Of a stretch of DNA of 64,000 nt, positions 17,827-26,138 are shown in pieces. The stretch is taken from the NCBI GenBank assembly GCA_017305635.1, contig JAFKKF010000007.1:124001-188000 (forward strand), given 5' to 3'. The notes below the pieces were generated by a model. The model was not told where the DNA came from and made no database searches. It was given only the letters and a program-made list of their open reading frames with translations. Source of the DNA: Hyphomicrobiales bacterium. GTDB taxonomy: Bacteria > Pseudomonadota > Alphaproteobacteria > Rhizobiales > Kaistiaceae. A program made the position numbers and the translations under genes. The stretch's first letter is position 1. Each line of letters opens with the position of its first letter.

Positions 17827-18318
17827 CTAGTAGGGGCCGACGCAGCGGTAGTAGACGCCGTTGGCGGCGAGATAGGTGTCGGAAGCCGGCTGGTAGTTCG
17901 GATAGGTTGCCGCGCACCAGTCGACGTGAGCCTGGCTGAGCGAGGGATAGGCCGGCTGCGCATAGACCGGCTGGGCCGGATAATACGGGTAGGGCGGCGG
18001 AGGCGGCGGCGCGTAATAGCGCGGCGGGGGCGGGGGCTGGCTGGCGATCACCGCGCCGAGGGCGAGGCCGACGATCGCTCCGCCGGCGACGGCGGCGCCC
18101 CAGTTGCCGCCACCACCGCCACCGTGCCAATGGCCGGGAGGCGGGCCCCACGGCTTGGGGCCGTAGCCGGGGCCACCGTAGCCCGGGCCGCCATAGCCCG
18201 GACCCTTCTTCCAGTAAGGCTGCCCGTAGCCGCCGCCCGCGGCGGCGGGCGCAACGGTCGTGGCAATCGTGGCAGTTGCGATGAGCCCGGCGAGGGCCGC
18301 AGTCATCACCCGGTTCAT
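17827..18318 (-). CDS. BA14K-like secreted protein
   Basis: 163 residues. A signal peptide (about 1-27) is followed by a Gly/Tyr/Pro-rich low-complexity stretch, a short Gly/Ala hydrophobic segment (WGAAVAGGAIVGLALGAVIA), a Pro/Tyr-rich linker, and a C-terminal BA14K motif: HVDWCAATYPNYQPASDTYL then YYRCVGPY, with two conserved cysteines. BA14K proteins are typical of Hyphomicrobiales (a Brucella immunoreactive lectin-like protein is the founder). It probably resides in the periplasm or outer surface. Transcribed opposite to its neighbours. Confidence 0.83.
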   Translation of the reverse strand: MNRVMTAALAGLIATATIATTVAPAAAGGGYGQPYWKKGPGYGGPGYGGPGYGPKPWGPPPGHWHGGGGGGNWGAAVAGGAIVGLALGAVIASQPPPPPRYYAPPPPPPYPYYPAQPVYAQPAYPSLSQAHVDWCAATYPNYQPASDTYLAANGVYYRCVGPY

Positions 18319-18475
18319 GGTCGAAAACTCCGCTTCAAACGGTCGGGCGCGAGATGGCGCCGGCTTGATGGCAAGAATGCGCCCGAATGGATGAACCGCG
18401 GCTGAACGTCGAGGCGGGTAGGTGCGGCATCATGGCGTTGGGGCGAGGAGCTTCGATCGGAAGCATTCATCTCTC

Positions 18476-18510
18476 CGCTTGCCCTCTCCCCTTGTGGGAG
18501 AGGGCAAGCG
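18476..18510. repeat. Perfect 15-bp inverted repeat (hairpin)
   Basis: CGCTTGCCCTCTCCC (18476-18490), loop CTTGT, then the exact complement (18496-18510). It is the first of three hairpin elements in the 415-bp gap between the BA14K gene and the PhzF gene. No T-run follows. Confidence 0.7.
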
Positions 18511-18560
18511 AGGCCGGCTTGACGCGGGGCTCCGGCAGGGGCGACAAGAGCCGCCTCGCC

Positions 18561-18633
18561 AGTGTCCCGATTTCGAAGTTCGCCAGAGCGTGGGGCCAAG
18601 GCGGTGAGCGAACTTCGGAATCAAAGGAACACT
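18561..18633. repeat. Imperfect inverted repeat
   Basis: AGTGTCCCGATTTCGAAGTTCGC (long arm, 18561-18583) faces GCGAACTTCGGAATC...GGAACACT (18608-18633). The arms match with small gaps around a central GC-rich loop. Second of three such elements in the gap. Confidence 0.6.
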
Positions 18634-18651
18634 GGAATCATAGAGTTGCTA

Positions 18652-18721
18652 GTGTGATTCAGATCGAGAAATTCGCTCTCGATTTGGCCGCTCGGTCTGG
18701 CGAATTTCTCGATCATCACAC
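18652..18721. repeat. Inverted repeat abutting the PhzF ribosome site
   Basis: Left arm GTGTGAT-TCA-GATCGAGAAATTCGC (18652-18676) and right arm GCGAATTTCTCGATC-ATCACAC (18700-18721) are complementary over 22 bases with a three-base bulge. The right arm ends three bases before the GGAGG of the PhzF-like gene, so folding could expose or hide that site. It could equally be a dispersed REP-like element. Confidence 0.6.
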
Positions 18722-18733
18722 TTGGAGGTTCGC

Positions 18734-19636
18734 GTGCCGCTCCGATACGCCATTCTCGACGTCTTCACGGATCGTCCGCTGGCGGGCAATCCGCTCGCCG
18801 TGGTGCTCGATGCCGACGGGCTCGGCGACCAGCAGATGCAGGCGATCGCCGGCGAGTTCAACCTGTCCGAGACGGTGTTCCTGGAGAAGACCGACAACCC
18901 CGTCCATGCCGGGCGGGCACGCATCTTCACGCCGCGCCACGAACTGCCTTTTGCCGGCCACCCGACGGTGGGCACGGCGGTGCTCCTCGGGATCGAGCGC
19001 ATGGCGGGCGCAGCGGGCAGCGAGCTGATGCTGATGCTCGAAGAAAAGGTCGGGCTCGTGCGCTGCGGCGTGACCGTGAAGAGCGCGCGGGCGGGCCATG
19101 CGGTCTTCGACGTGCCCTCGCTGCCGAAGATGGTGCAGGCGCCGCTCCCCGCCGACCGGATAGCCTCGGCGCTCGGGCTGACGGCCTCGGAGCTTGGTCT
19201 TGAGAACCACGTCGTGACCGCCTTCTCGGCGGGCGTGCCCTTCGCCTTCGTGCCGGTGCGCGACATGAAGGCGATCGCCAGGGCGCGGCCGGTCATGTCG
19301 GCCTGGGGTTCCGCCTTCGGCGACCTCCTCGGCGCCTTCCTCTATTGCCGCGAGGCGACCACCAATACGCGCCAGTTCCACGCCCGCATGTTCGCGCCCG
19401 GCGCCGGGATCGTCGAGGATCCGGCGACCGGATCGGCGGTCGCGGCGCTTGCCGGCGTGATCGCGAAGTTCGACCAGCCGCCGGGCGGCGGCCACCGCTA
19501 CATCATCGAGCAGGGGTTCGAGATGGGGCGCCCGAGCGTCATCGGCCTCGAGATCGACATGGATGGCGGCGAGGTGGCGGCGGCGAGGATCAGCGGCGAC
19601 GCGGTGATCGTCGGCCGTGGTACCCTCGACGTCTGA
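18734..19636 (+). CDS. PhzF-family isomerase-like protein
   Basis: 300 residues from the GTG at 18734, chosen for its TTGGAGG ribosome site (18722-18728); a TTG at 18722 would consume that site. Two mirrored DapF-like halves are expected. Seen are AILDVFTDRPLAGNPLAVVLDADGL, NLSETVFL with the conserved acidic residue, PFAGHPTVGTAVLL and FAPGAGIVEDPATGSAVAALAG, all typical of PhzF proteins. Related enzymes isomerise small acids in phenazine synthesis, but there are no phenazine genes here, so the substrate is unknown. Confidence 0.87.
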   Translation: MPLRYAILDVFTDRPLAGNPLAVVLDADGLGDQQMQAIAGEFNLSETVFLEKTDNPVHAGRARIFTPRHELPFAGHPTVGTAVLLGIERMAGAAGSELMLMLEEKVGLVRCGVTVKSARAGHAVFDVPSLPKMVQAPLPADRIASALGLTASELGLENHVVTAFSAGVPFAFVPVRDMKAIARARPVMSAWGSAFGDLLGAFLYCREATTNTRQFHARMFAPGAGIVEDPATGSAVAALAGVIAKFDQPPGGGHRYIIEQGFEMGRPSVIGLEIDMDGGEVAAARISGDAVIVGRGTLDV

Positions 19637-19651
19637 CCGATTGGACCAAAG

Positions 19652-20071
19652 ATGAACAGCCTTCTCCTCATCCTCCACCTCTTCGGCTTCGGCGCGACCT
19701 TCACCGGCTTCTTCGGCGCCTTCTTCGTCGCCACGGCGACCAATGCCCGGCCGGCGCCGGACGCGCCCGTACTGGAGCGCCTGCGGCCCTATTTCGCCGG
19801 CTTCGGCCATGCCGGGATCCTCATCCTCCTCGTCACCGGCCCGCTGCTCCTCTGGCTGAAATGGGGGAACATGCCGCCGTTCCCGACCATGTTCCTCCTG
19901 AAGATGATCTTCCTCGGCCTGCTCATCCTCTTCGGCATCGTCATGGCGATGAACGCTCGGAAGGCGAGGGCAGGCGACCTCGTGGCGGTCGGTCGGCGCC
20001 CCATCTACAACCGGGTGGCGACGACGCTTTTCCTGCTCGTCATGGTGTTTGCGGTCCTCGCCTTCGACTGA
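19652..20071 (+). CDS. Small four-helix membrane protein
   Basis: 139 residues with four transmembrane segments (about 3-28, 48-68, 78-100 and 115-138) and short loops, including HAGILILLVTGPLLLWLKWG and MPPFPTMFLLKMIFLGLLILFG. The helix arrangement and the His/Trp positions recall small CopD/DUF2269-like integral membrane proteins, but no named family is certain. It starts 15 bases after the PhzF gene and is likely co-transcribed. Confidence 0.7.
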   Translation: MNSLLLILHLFGFGATFTGFFGAFFVATATNARPAPDAPVLERLRPYFAGFGHAGILILLVTGPLLLWLKWGNMPPFPTMFLLKMIFLGLLILFGIVMAMNARKARAGDLVAVGRRPIYNRVATTLFLLVMVFAVLAFD

Positions 20072-20169
20072 TTCCGGTTTCCGCTTGCCGGGACGGCGGT
20101 TTCTTTTGTAAAACGCGGCATTAACCGGTCCCCGGCATCATGCCGGACGGGCCGCTCCAGGGAACCGGC

Positions 20170-20259
20170 ATGATCGTTCGCGATCAGATCGCTGTCGCCG
20201 CGACGGGGAAACCCGGCGCCCGGCTCCTTGCGCGCATCCTTCTTCTTAGACGCCCCTGA
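20170..20259 (+). CDS. leuA leader peptide
   Basis: A 29-codon frame with ATG at 20170, preceded by AGGGAACC, ends RLLARILLLRRP and contains six leucine codons in its last third, five of them in the window LLARILLL. It lies about 110 bp before leuA. The stop codon sits inside a stem: CCCCTGAG (20254-20261) complements CTCAGGGG about 30 bases later, enclosing a GCTCC/GGAGC stem. This is the layout of a leucine-sensing attenuator, although no T-run follows the hairpin. Confidence 0.7.
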   Translation: MIVRDQIAVAATGKPGARLLARILLLRRP

Positions 20260-20298
20260 GCGTCGGCTGCTCCCGTTGGAGCGGGCTCTCAGGGGGAC
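20254..20298 (+). promoter_or_regulatory. Attenuator-like hairpin between the leu leader and leuA
   Basis: Outer stem CCCCTGAG / CTCAGGGG and inner stem GCTCC-CGTT-GGAGC overlap the leader stop codon. Without a U-tract it may act on Rho access or on translation of leuA instead of as a simple terminator; a competing fold with upstream sequence was not resolved. Confidence 0.5.
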
Positions 20299-20367
20299 CG
20301 AGCGATACCAATCCCGGCCCGCTGCCGAGGAAGCGCGCGGGCGAGCACTCCGGAAGGATATTCTGAC

Positions 20368-21936
20368 ATGACCGCCAAGACCGAAGCGAAGTCCGAGAAG
20401 GACCGCGTCGTCATTTTCGACACCACCCTGCGCGACGGCGAGCAGTCGCCCGGCGCCTCCATGACGCTGGAGGAGAAGCTGCAGGTCGCCGAGCTCCTCG
20501 ACGAGATGGGCGTCGACATCATCGAGGCCGGCTTCCCGATCGCCTCCAACGGCGACTTCGAGGCGGTGAGCGAGATCGCCAAGGTGATCAAGCGGGCGGT
20601 GGTCTGCGGGCTCGCGCGCGCCGCCACCGGCGACATCGACCGCGCCGCGGAAGCGCTGGCGCACGCCGAGCGCCGGCGCATCCACACCTTCATCGGCACA
20701 TCGCCGCTGCACCGCCAGTTCCAGCTCCAGCTCGACCAGGACCAGGTCCACGAGCGGGTGATCTCGTCGGTGACGCGGGCGCGCAACTATACCGACGACG
20801 TCGAATGGTCGGCGATGGACGCGACCCGCACCGAGCACGATTTCCTCTGCCGCGTGGTGGAGGCGGCGATCAGGTCGGGCGCGACGACGATCAACATCCC
20901 GGACACCGTCGGCTATGCGACGCCGGAGGAGTTCCGCAACCTGATCGTGATGATCCGCGAGCGGGTGCCGAACGCCGACAAGGTGGTCTTCTCGACCCAT
21001 TGCCACGACGACCTCGGCCTCGCCGTCGCCAATTCGCTGGCCGGCGTGACCGGCGGCGCGCGGCAGATCGAATGCACGATCAACGGTCTCGGCGAGCGCG
21101 CCGGCAACGCGGCGCTGGAAGAGATCGTGATGGCGCTGAAGGTGCGCGGCGACGTGCTGCCCTATTTCACCAACGTCGAGGCGAGCATGCTGATGCGCGC
21201 CTCGAAGCTGGTCTCGGCGGTCTCCGCCTTCCCGGTGCAGTACAACAAAGCGATCGTCGGCAAGAACGCCTTCGCGCATGAATCCGGCATCCACCAGGAC
21301 GGCGTCCTGAAGAATGCGCAGACCTACGAGATCATGACGCCGGAATCGGTCGGCGTGAAATCGACCTCGCTGGTCATGGGCAAGCATTCCGGGCGGCATG
21401 CCTTCCGCGAGAAGCTGGCGGAGCTTGGCTTCGAGCTCGGCCAGAATGCGCTGGAAGAGGCGTTCAAGCGCTTCAAGGACCTCGCCGACCGCAAGAAGCA
21501 CGTCTTCGACGAGGACATCGCGGCGCTGGTCGAGGACGAGATGGCGCAGTCGGGGGAGGCGATCCGGCTGGTGGCGCTCACCGTCATCGCCGGCACCGGC
21601 GGCCCGCAGAAGGCGATCGTGACGCTCGATGTCGAGGGCCAGCACGAGACCCGGGAAGCGGTCGGCGACGGGCCGGTCGACGCCATGTTCAAGGCGATCA
21701 AGTCGATCGCCCCGCACGAGGCGACGCTGCAGCTCTACCAGGTCGGCGCGGTGACCGAGGAATCGGACGCGCAGGCGGAGGTCTCGGTGCGGCTCGGCGA
21801 GGGCGACAAGATCGTCACCGGGCGCGGCGCCGATACCGACACGATGGTGGCTTCCGCCAAGGCCTATGTCTCGGCGCTCAACAAGCTGGTGACGCGGCGG
21901 GCGAAGTCGAAGCCCGAGGCGCTGAAGGCGGGTTAG
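20368..21936 (+). CDS. leuA: 2-isopropylmalate synthase
   Basis: 522 residues. It condenses acetyl-CoA with 2-oxoisovalerate, the first step specific to leucine. The HMGL-like catalytic barrel shows [40 protein letters not shown] and [20 protein letters not shown], with metal ligands in the HCHDD motif; [12 protein letters not shown] follows. The C-terminal LeuA allosteric domain (about 395-515) mediates feedback inhibition by leucine. It has its own leader peptide, so it should be controlled by leucine supply separately from ilvBH. Confidence 0.96.
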   Translation: MTAKTEAKSEKDRVVIFDTTLRDGEQSPGASMTLEEKLQVAELLDEMGVDIIEAGFPIASNGDFEAVSEIAKVIKRAVVCGLARAATGDIDRAAEALAHAERRRIHTFIGTSPLHRQFQLQLDQDQVHERVISSVTRARNYTDDVEWSAMDATRTEHDFLCRVVEAAIRSGATTINIPDTVGYATPEEFRNLIVMIRERVPNADKVVFSTHCHDDLGLAVANSLAGVTGGARQIECTINGLGERAGNAALEEIVMALKVRGDVLPYFTNVEASMLMRASKLVSAVSAFPVQYNKAIVGKNAFAHESGIHQDGVLKNAQTYEIMTPESVGVKSTSLVMGKHSGRHAFREKLAELGFELGQNALEEAFKRFKDLADRKKHVFDEDIAALVEDEMAQSGEAIRLVALTVIAGTGGPQKAIVTLDVEGQHETREAVGDGPVDAMFKAIKSIAPHEATLQLYQVGAVTEESDAQAEVSVRLGEGDKIVTGRGADTDTMVASAKAYVSALNKLVTRRAKSKPEALKAG

Positions 21937-21937
21937 C

Positions 21938-22885
21938 TCAGGGCTTCCGCGAACGCCAGGACGAGAAGGTGAGGCGCGTCGTTCCGGCGCGCTTCGCCTC
22001 CGCCGACTGCGTCCGGCGGACGGCACGGCGCACGACCGGGTCCCAGGCATCGCCGACGTCGCTCGCCGGCCGCGTCATGCGCTGGACCGGGATGCCGGCG
22101 GCGCCGAGGCGACTGCGGATGGCGGCGGCGATCTCGCGCTGGGCGGTCCAGAAGAGCCGGCTCGGCAGCCAGCAGCGGATGCCGAGCTGGACGAAGTTGT
22201 CGGTCATCTGGTCGATGAAGACCTCCGGCGCCGGATCGTCGAGGACGCGCTCCTCCTTCTCCAGCACCTCCGCGGCGATGGCCCGCGCCTTGTCGGCATC
22301 GGCATCGAGCGGGATGCCGAGCGTGAAGGCGCTCATGCGGTTGCGGTTGCGGCTGTGGTTGATGAGCGGCGTGTTCCAGATCTGCGAGTTGGGGACGAAG
22401 CGGTAGAGCCCGTCGAAGGTGTCGAGGGTGGTGGCGAAGAGGCCGATCTCGCGCACGACGCCGGCGATGCTCGACGTCTCGATGTATTCGCCGACGCGAA
22501 AGGGGCGCAGCCAGAGGAGCATCAGCCCGGCGGCGATGTTCGACAGCGTGCCCTGGAGGGCGAGGCCGATGGCGAGGCCGGCGGCGCCGAGCACGGCGAG
22601 GATCGAGGCGGTCTGCACGCCGAGCTGGCCGAGGGCGGCGACGATGACGATGATGCTGATGGCGTAGCGCACCACCGCGGCGATGACCGGGCGGATGGTC
22701 TCGTCGATGTGGAGGTTGCGGATCGAGAAGCTGGCGATCAGGCGGCCGACCCAGCGCGCGAGGACCAGGCCGAGGACGAGGAGGAGCGCGGCGCTCGCGA
22801 CCTTGGGCAGGAATTCCACCGCCCAGGCCCAGGCCATGGCGGCGAAGGCGCCGAGCTTCTCGGGTGCGTCCACGATTTCCTGCAT
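21938..22885 (-). CDS. Small-conductance mechanosensitive channel (MscS family)
   Basis: 315 residues. Three N-terminal transmembrane helices (about 28-48, 68-90 and 92-115) are followed by the pore-lining TM3 signature GAAGLAIGLALQGTLSNIAAGLMLLWLRPFRVGEYI, then the cytoplasmic beta and alpha/beta vestibule domains (VPNSQIWNTPLINHSRNRNR). It releases solutes on hypo-osmotic shock. It ends two bases from the leuA stop in convergent orientation. The length is close to E. coli MscS with a slightly longer tail. Confidence 0.92.
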   Translation of the reverse strand: MQEIVDAPEKLGAFAAMAWAWAVEFLPKVASAALLLVLGLVLARWVGRLIASFSIRNLHIDETIRPVIAAVVRYAISIIVIVAALGQLGVQTASILAVLGAAGLAIGLALQGTLSNIAAGLMLLWLRPFRVGEYIETSSIAGVVREIGLFATTLDTFDGLYRFVPNSQIWNTPLINHSRNRNRMSAFTLGIPLDADADKARAIAAEVLEKEERVLDDPAPEVFIDQMTDNFVQLGIRCWLPSRLFWTAQREIAAAIRSRLGAAGIPVQRMTRPASDVGDAWDPVVRRAVRRTQSAEAKRAGTTRLTFSSWRSRKP

Positions 22886-23061
22886 CGTCTTTTCCGGGTT
22901 TCCTGCGGGATCGGGGCGACCTTCCGGCGGAAATGGGGAAGGAGAAGGGCAGGCACCCGCTATCCCCCGACGTTGTTTACAGATTCAGGCGCTTCCCGGC
23001 TCGCCATGGAGCGGCCAAGATGCTAACCGTTCTCAAGATCACGGCAGCGCGGGGAGCGATG

Positions 23062-23733
23062 ATGACGGCCAGCGAGCTTTCGGCGTGGCTCGGCAGGACG
23101 CTGATATTCGACGGGCTCGATCCCGAGGACATCGATCGCCTGGCCGCGATCGTGCGCGAGAGCAGCCTGCAGCAGGGCGACATCCTCTTCGAGCAGGGCG
23201 ACGAGTCCGACGGCCTCTATCTCATCGTCGCCGGACTGGTGCGCGTGTACCTGACGACGGAGGACGGCCGCGAGGTGACGGTCAGCCTCCTCGAGGACGG
23301 CGAGGTGATCGGCGAGATGTCGCTCCTCGACGGGCTGCCGCGCAGCGCCGGCGCCGCGGCACTGATCGAGACGCGGCTGATCTTCATCCCGCGGGCGCCG
23401 TTCCTCGAACTGCTGGAGACCAACGGGAAGCTCGCCCGCCAGATCATCCTGACGCTCTGCGAGCGGCTGCGCTCGGCCAACGCCCAGTTCGACCAGGCGG
23501 TGTTCCACGACCTGCGCCACCGGCTGGTGGTGCTCTTGCGCCAGCTCGCCATGATGGTCGGCAAGGTCGACCAGCATGTCGCGGTGGTCGATCTCGACCT
23601 GACGCAGGGCACGCTCGCCCAGATGCTCGGTGCCAGCCGCGAGGCGGTGAACAAGCAATTGCGCGCCCTGGTCAAGGAAGGCCGCATCGCGGTCGAGGGC
23701 CAGCGCATCCAGGTGTTCAAGGGGAAGGGCTGA
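23062..23733 (+). CDS. Crp/Fnr-family transcriptional regulator
   Basis: 223 residues from the ATG at 23062, with GGGGAG five bases upstream; an ATG at 23020 would add 14 residues. The cyclic-nucleotide-binding-like barrel (about 10-120) contains LQQGDILFEQGDESDGLYLIVAGLVRVY and GEVIGEMSLLDGLPRSAGAAALIETRL. The C-terminal winged helix has LTQGTLAQMLGASREAVNKQLRALVKEGRIAVEGQRI. No cysteine cluster for an Fe-S sensor is present, so it is closer to the cAMP-type or ligand-orphan members. It is divergent from the MscS gene. Confidence 0.88.
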   Translation: MTASELSAWLGRTLIFDGLDPEDIDRLAAIVRESSLQQGDILFEQGDESDGLYLIVAGLVRVYLTTEDGREVTVSLLEDGEVIGEMSLLDGLPRSAGAAALIETRLIFIPRAPFLELLETNGKLARQIILTLCERLRSANAQFDQAVFHDLRHRLVVLLRQLAMMVGKVDQHVAVVDLDLTQGTLAQMLGASREAVNKQLRALVKEGRIAVEGQRIQVFKGKG

Positions 23734-23806
23734 CGGGGCGGGCGATCGTTCAAAGCCTGCCGAGTCGTGCTATATATGGTTGCGATTAATCAGGTCCCTG
23801 TTCGAC

Positions 23807-24037
23807 ATGGCGAAAGTTGTCTTTGGCAAGCTAGGCGCGAAGCGCCCAAGGTCGACCGTTCCCACCAAGCGGGTCAGGGACGGCGAGGGCCGGGTCGTTG
23901 TCTTGCGGACGCTCGACGCGAACAGCGCGACATTCGGCACGGACTTCAGGGATGTCTTCGAGCGGAATGTCGTCAAGGCGCGTCGTGAGAATCGCAAGTT
24001 GACGGGCACGGCCGACGGTATTGTCCGGAAGGACTGA
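23807..24037 (+). CDS. Small basic partner protein upstream of a zeta-like toxin
   Basis: 76 residues from the ATG at 23807 (an upstream GTG-type start at 23780 is possible). It is rich in Lys and Arg (KRPRSTVPTKRVRDGEGR), with a possible helix at its C-terminus (FRDVFERNVVKARRENRK). I recognise no named domain. Its end overlaps the start of the zeta-toxin-like gene by 17 bp, the typical layout of an antitoxin-toxin pair, and the TATATA-rich stretch at 23771-23778 may be its promoter. The antitoxin role is inferred from position only. Confidence 0.6.
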   Translation: MAKVVFGKLGAKRPRSTVPTKRVRDGEGRVVVLRTLDANSATFGTDFRDVFERNVVKARRENRKLTGTADGIVRKD

Positions 24038-24629
24038 TCCACCGCTTTTTCTCATCGTTGCCGGTCCTAACGGGTCCGGCAAGAGCAGCGCCTATGGGAA
24101 CACCGACGTCGAATCCATTGGTCGATCGGTGTGGATCATCAACCCCGATCTGTTGGCCGCTCGTATCCGGGACGTCGAGCGGCTTGCGCTGACGGAGGCC
24201 AATCTCGAAGCGGTCAGGCGTATCGAGAGATGGCTGGAATCCTCGATAGAAGCCCATCAATCGATAGGCGTGGAGACGGTTCTCTCCACGTCGAAATATC
24301 GGCGCCTGGTCGAGAAGGCCAAAGGGCTCGGCTTCGAGGTCGGACTGATCTACGTGATTCTGCAAACGCCCGAACTCAACGTCGAGCGTGTTCGGCTTCG
24401 TGTGTTGAAGGGCGGGCATGCCGTGCCAGAGGACAAGATCGTCGAAAGGTACTGGCGATCGCTCGATCAGCTTCCCTGGTTCCTTCAGGAAGCGGACAAG
24501 GCTTGGCTGTACGATAACTCAGGTGCTTCACCGAAGCTGATTGGGCAGAAGGCGCGAGGCACCGTGACACTGGACCACGATGCCTTGGCGCCTATCGTCG
24601 CGGCGGTCGAGAAGATCAGATCCAACTGA
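24021..24629 (+). CDS. Zeta-toxin-like P-loop kinase
   Basis: 202 residues from a TTG at 24021 that overlaps the preceding small gene. The Walker A motif LIVAGPNGSGKSSAYGN comes within 20 residues of the start, followed by IINPDLLAARIRD, the segment ESSIEAHQSIGVETVLSTSKY and FEVGLIYVIL with RVRLRVLKGGHAVPEDKIVERYWRS, all typical of zeta/PezT-like proteins. Such kinases phosphorylate UDP-sugars or other nucleotide substrates and poison growth. With the small overlapping gene it probably makes a toxin-antitoxin unit. Confidence 0.82.
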   Translation: MSGRTDPPLFLIVAGPNGSGKSSAYGNTDVESIGRSVWIINPDLLAARIRDVERLALTEANLEAVRRIERWLESSIEAHQSIGVETVLSTSKYRRLVEKAKGLGFEVGLIYVILQTPELNVERVRLRVLKGGHAVPEDKIVERYWRSLDQLPWFLQEADKAWLYDNSGASPKLIGQKARGTVTLDHDALAPIVAAVEKIRSN

Positions 24630-24701
24630 GCCTCGCGATGGGCTGGCAAGCTGTTCGGCTGCAACGCCGACGACGCGCCGTTCCAGCCAGTTTTCGCCCG
24701 G

Positions 24702-26138
24702 CTACGCCGCGCCCCTTGCCGCCGGGGCCGCGAGCGGCAGGAGGATCTCGGCCCTGAGGCCCTTGCCGCCGGGGCGGTTCTCCAGGTGCACGTCGCCGCC
24801 ATGGGCGCGGGCGATGGTGCGCGCGATGGTGAGGCCGAGGCCGGTGCCGCCCGTCTCGCGGCTCCGCGAGACCTCCAGCCGCCGGAAGGGCATGAACACC
24901 GTCTCCATGTCGGCCTCCGGGATGCCGGGCCCGTTGTCCTCGACGCGGATGATCGCCGCGTCGGCCCGCAGGTGGAGGGAGACGGCGGCGGTGCCGCCAT
25001 ACTTCACCGCGTTCTCGACGAGGTTGCCGATGCAGCGGCGGAGGCCGATCGGCTGGCCGGAATAGGCGAGACGGGGAGGGCAGTCCGGGGGCAGCTCGAG
25101 CGTGACGCCGGGACGATCCTCGGTGAGCACTTCGAGCAGCGAGACGAGGTCGAGGGTCTCGCGCGCCTCGGGGGTGGCATTGTCGCTGGAGAAATCGAGG
25201 ATCGACTGGGTCATGCCGGCGATCTCGTCGAGATCCTCGATCATGTGGGCGCGCTGCTCGGAATCCTCCATGAAATCGGCGCGGAGCCGGAGGCGCGTGA
25301 CCGGCGTGCGGAGGTCATGGGCGATGGCGCCGACGAGCTGGTCGCGGTCGGCGATGACCTTCTGCAGGCGCCCCTGCATGGTGTTGAAGGCGCGCGCGGC
25401 GGCGCGGATCTCGCGCGGGCCACCCTCGCCGAGGGCGGGGGCGTTGAGATCGCGGCCGATCCGTTCCGCCGCCCGGCCGAGCATGTCGTAGGGCGCGGTG
25501 AGATAGCGGAGCAGCACCAGGCTGGCGGCGAGGACGACGAGGATGACGAGGCCGGCGACGGCCAGCATGCCGGGGCTCCAGAAGGTGGTGCGCGGCGGCA
25601 GGAGAACCGTGAAGTTCAGCCATTTGCCGTCCTTCAGCGCGATCGAGGCGACATAGGCATTGTTGCGGTCGAAACGCTCCTCGATGCCGGTCAGCACCCG
25701 TTCGAGCGGCCCGGGATTGCCCGTCGCCGGCGGCGCATCGGTCGGCTCGACGGCCGGTATCTGGTCCCAGCGCTCGACATGGACGTCGGAAATGCCGACG
25801 TCGGCGAGGCGCGACTCCAGCATGTCCTCCAGCTCGGCCAGCTCCTCGGTATCGGCGATGGTGTCGGTCGCGAGCATCTCGTCGTCGACGGTGACGCCGA
25901 CGGTGGCGTCGCTGAGCGCGTCGGCGAGCTCCTGCCGCTCCTTCGGGTCGTCGGTCGTGGCGACCGCGCGCGTGACCGAGGTGACGCGCTCGGCGAGGCG
26001 GAAGAATTCCATCACCTCGGCGACGTCGCTGCGCCCATGGGCGATGACGACGAGCGTGCTCAACTGCGTGACCACCAGCCCGGCGATGAGCATGACCAGC
26101 GACCAGGCGGCGAGGCTGTCGGGAAGGAAGCGCCTCAT
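24702..26138 (-). CDS. Sensor histidine kinase (EnvZ-like)
   Basis: 478 residues. Two transmembrane helices (about 10-33 and 185-210) enclose a periplasmic sensor region of about 150 residues containing acidic stretches. A HAMP linker (DMLGRAAERIGRD) leads to the phospho-acceptor HisKA box AHDLRTPVTRLRLRADFMED and the HATPase domain with NLVENAVKYGG, VEDNGPGIP and GGTGLGLTIARTIARAHGG. It overlaps the upstream response-regulator stop by 4 bp, so the two are co-translated. The signal sensed cannot be read from the sequence. Confidence 0.93.
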   Translation of the reverse strand: MRRFLPDSLAAWSLVMLIAGLVVTQLSTLVVIAHGRSDVAEVMEFFRLAERVTSVTRAVATTDDPKERQELADALSDATVGVTVDDEMLATDTIADTEELAELEDMLESRLADVGISDVHVERWDQIPAVEPTDAPPATGNPGPLERVLTGIEERFDRNNAYVASIALKDGKWLNFTVLLPPRTTFWSPGMLAVAGLVILVVLAASLVLLRYLTAPYDMLGRAAERIGRDLNAPALGEGGPREIRAAARAFNTMQGRLQKVIADRDQLVGAIAHDLRTPVTRLRLRADFMEDSEQRAHMIEDLDEIAGMTQSILDFSSDNATPEARETLDLVSLLEVLTEDRPGVTLELPPDCPPRLAYSGQPIGLRRCIGNLVENAVKYGGTAAVSLHLRADAAIIRVEDNGPGIPEADMETVFMPFRRLEVSRSRETGGTGLGLTIARTIARAHGGDVHLENRPGGKGLRAEILLPLAAPAARGAA

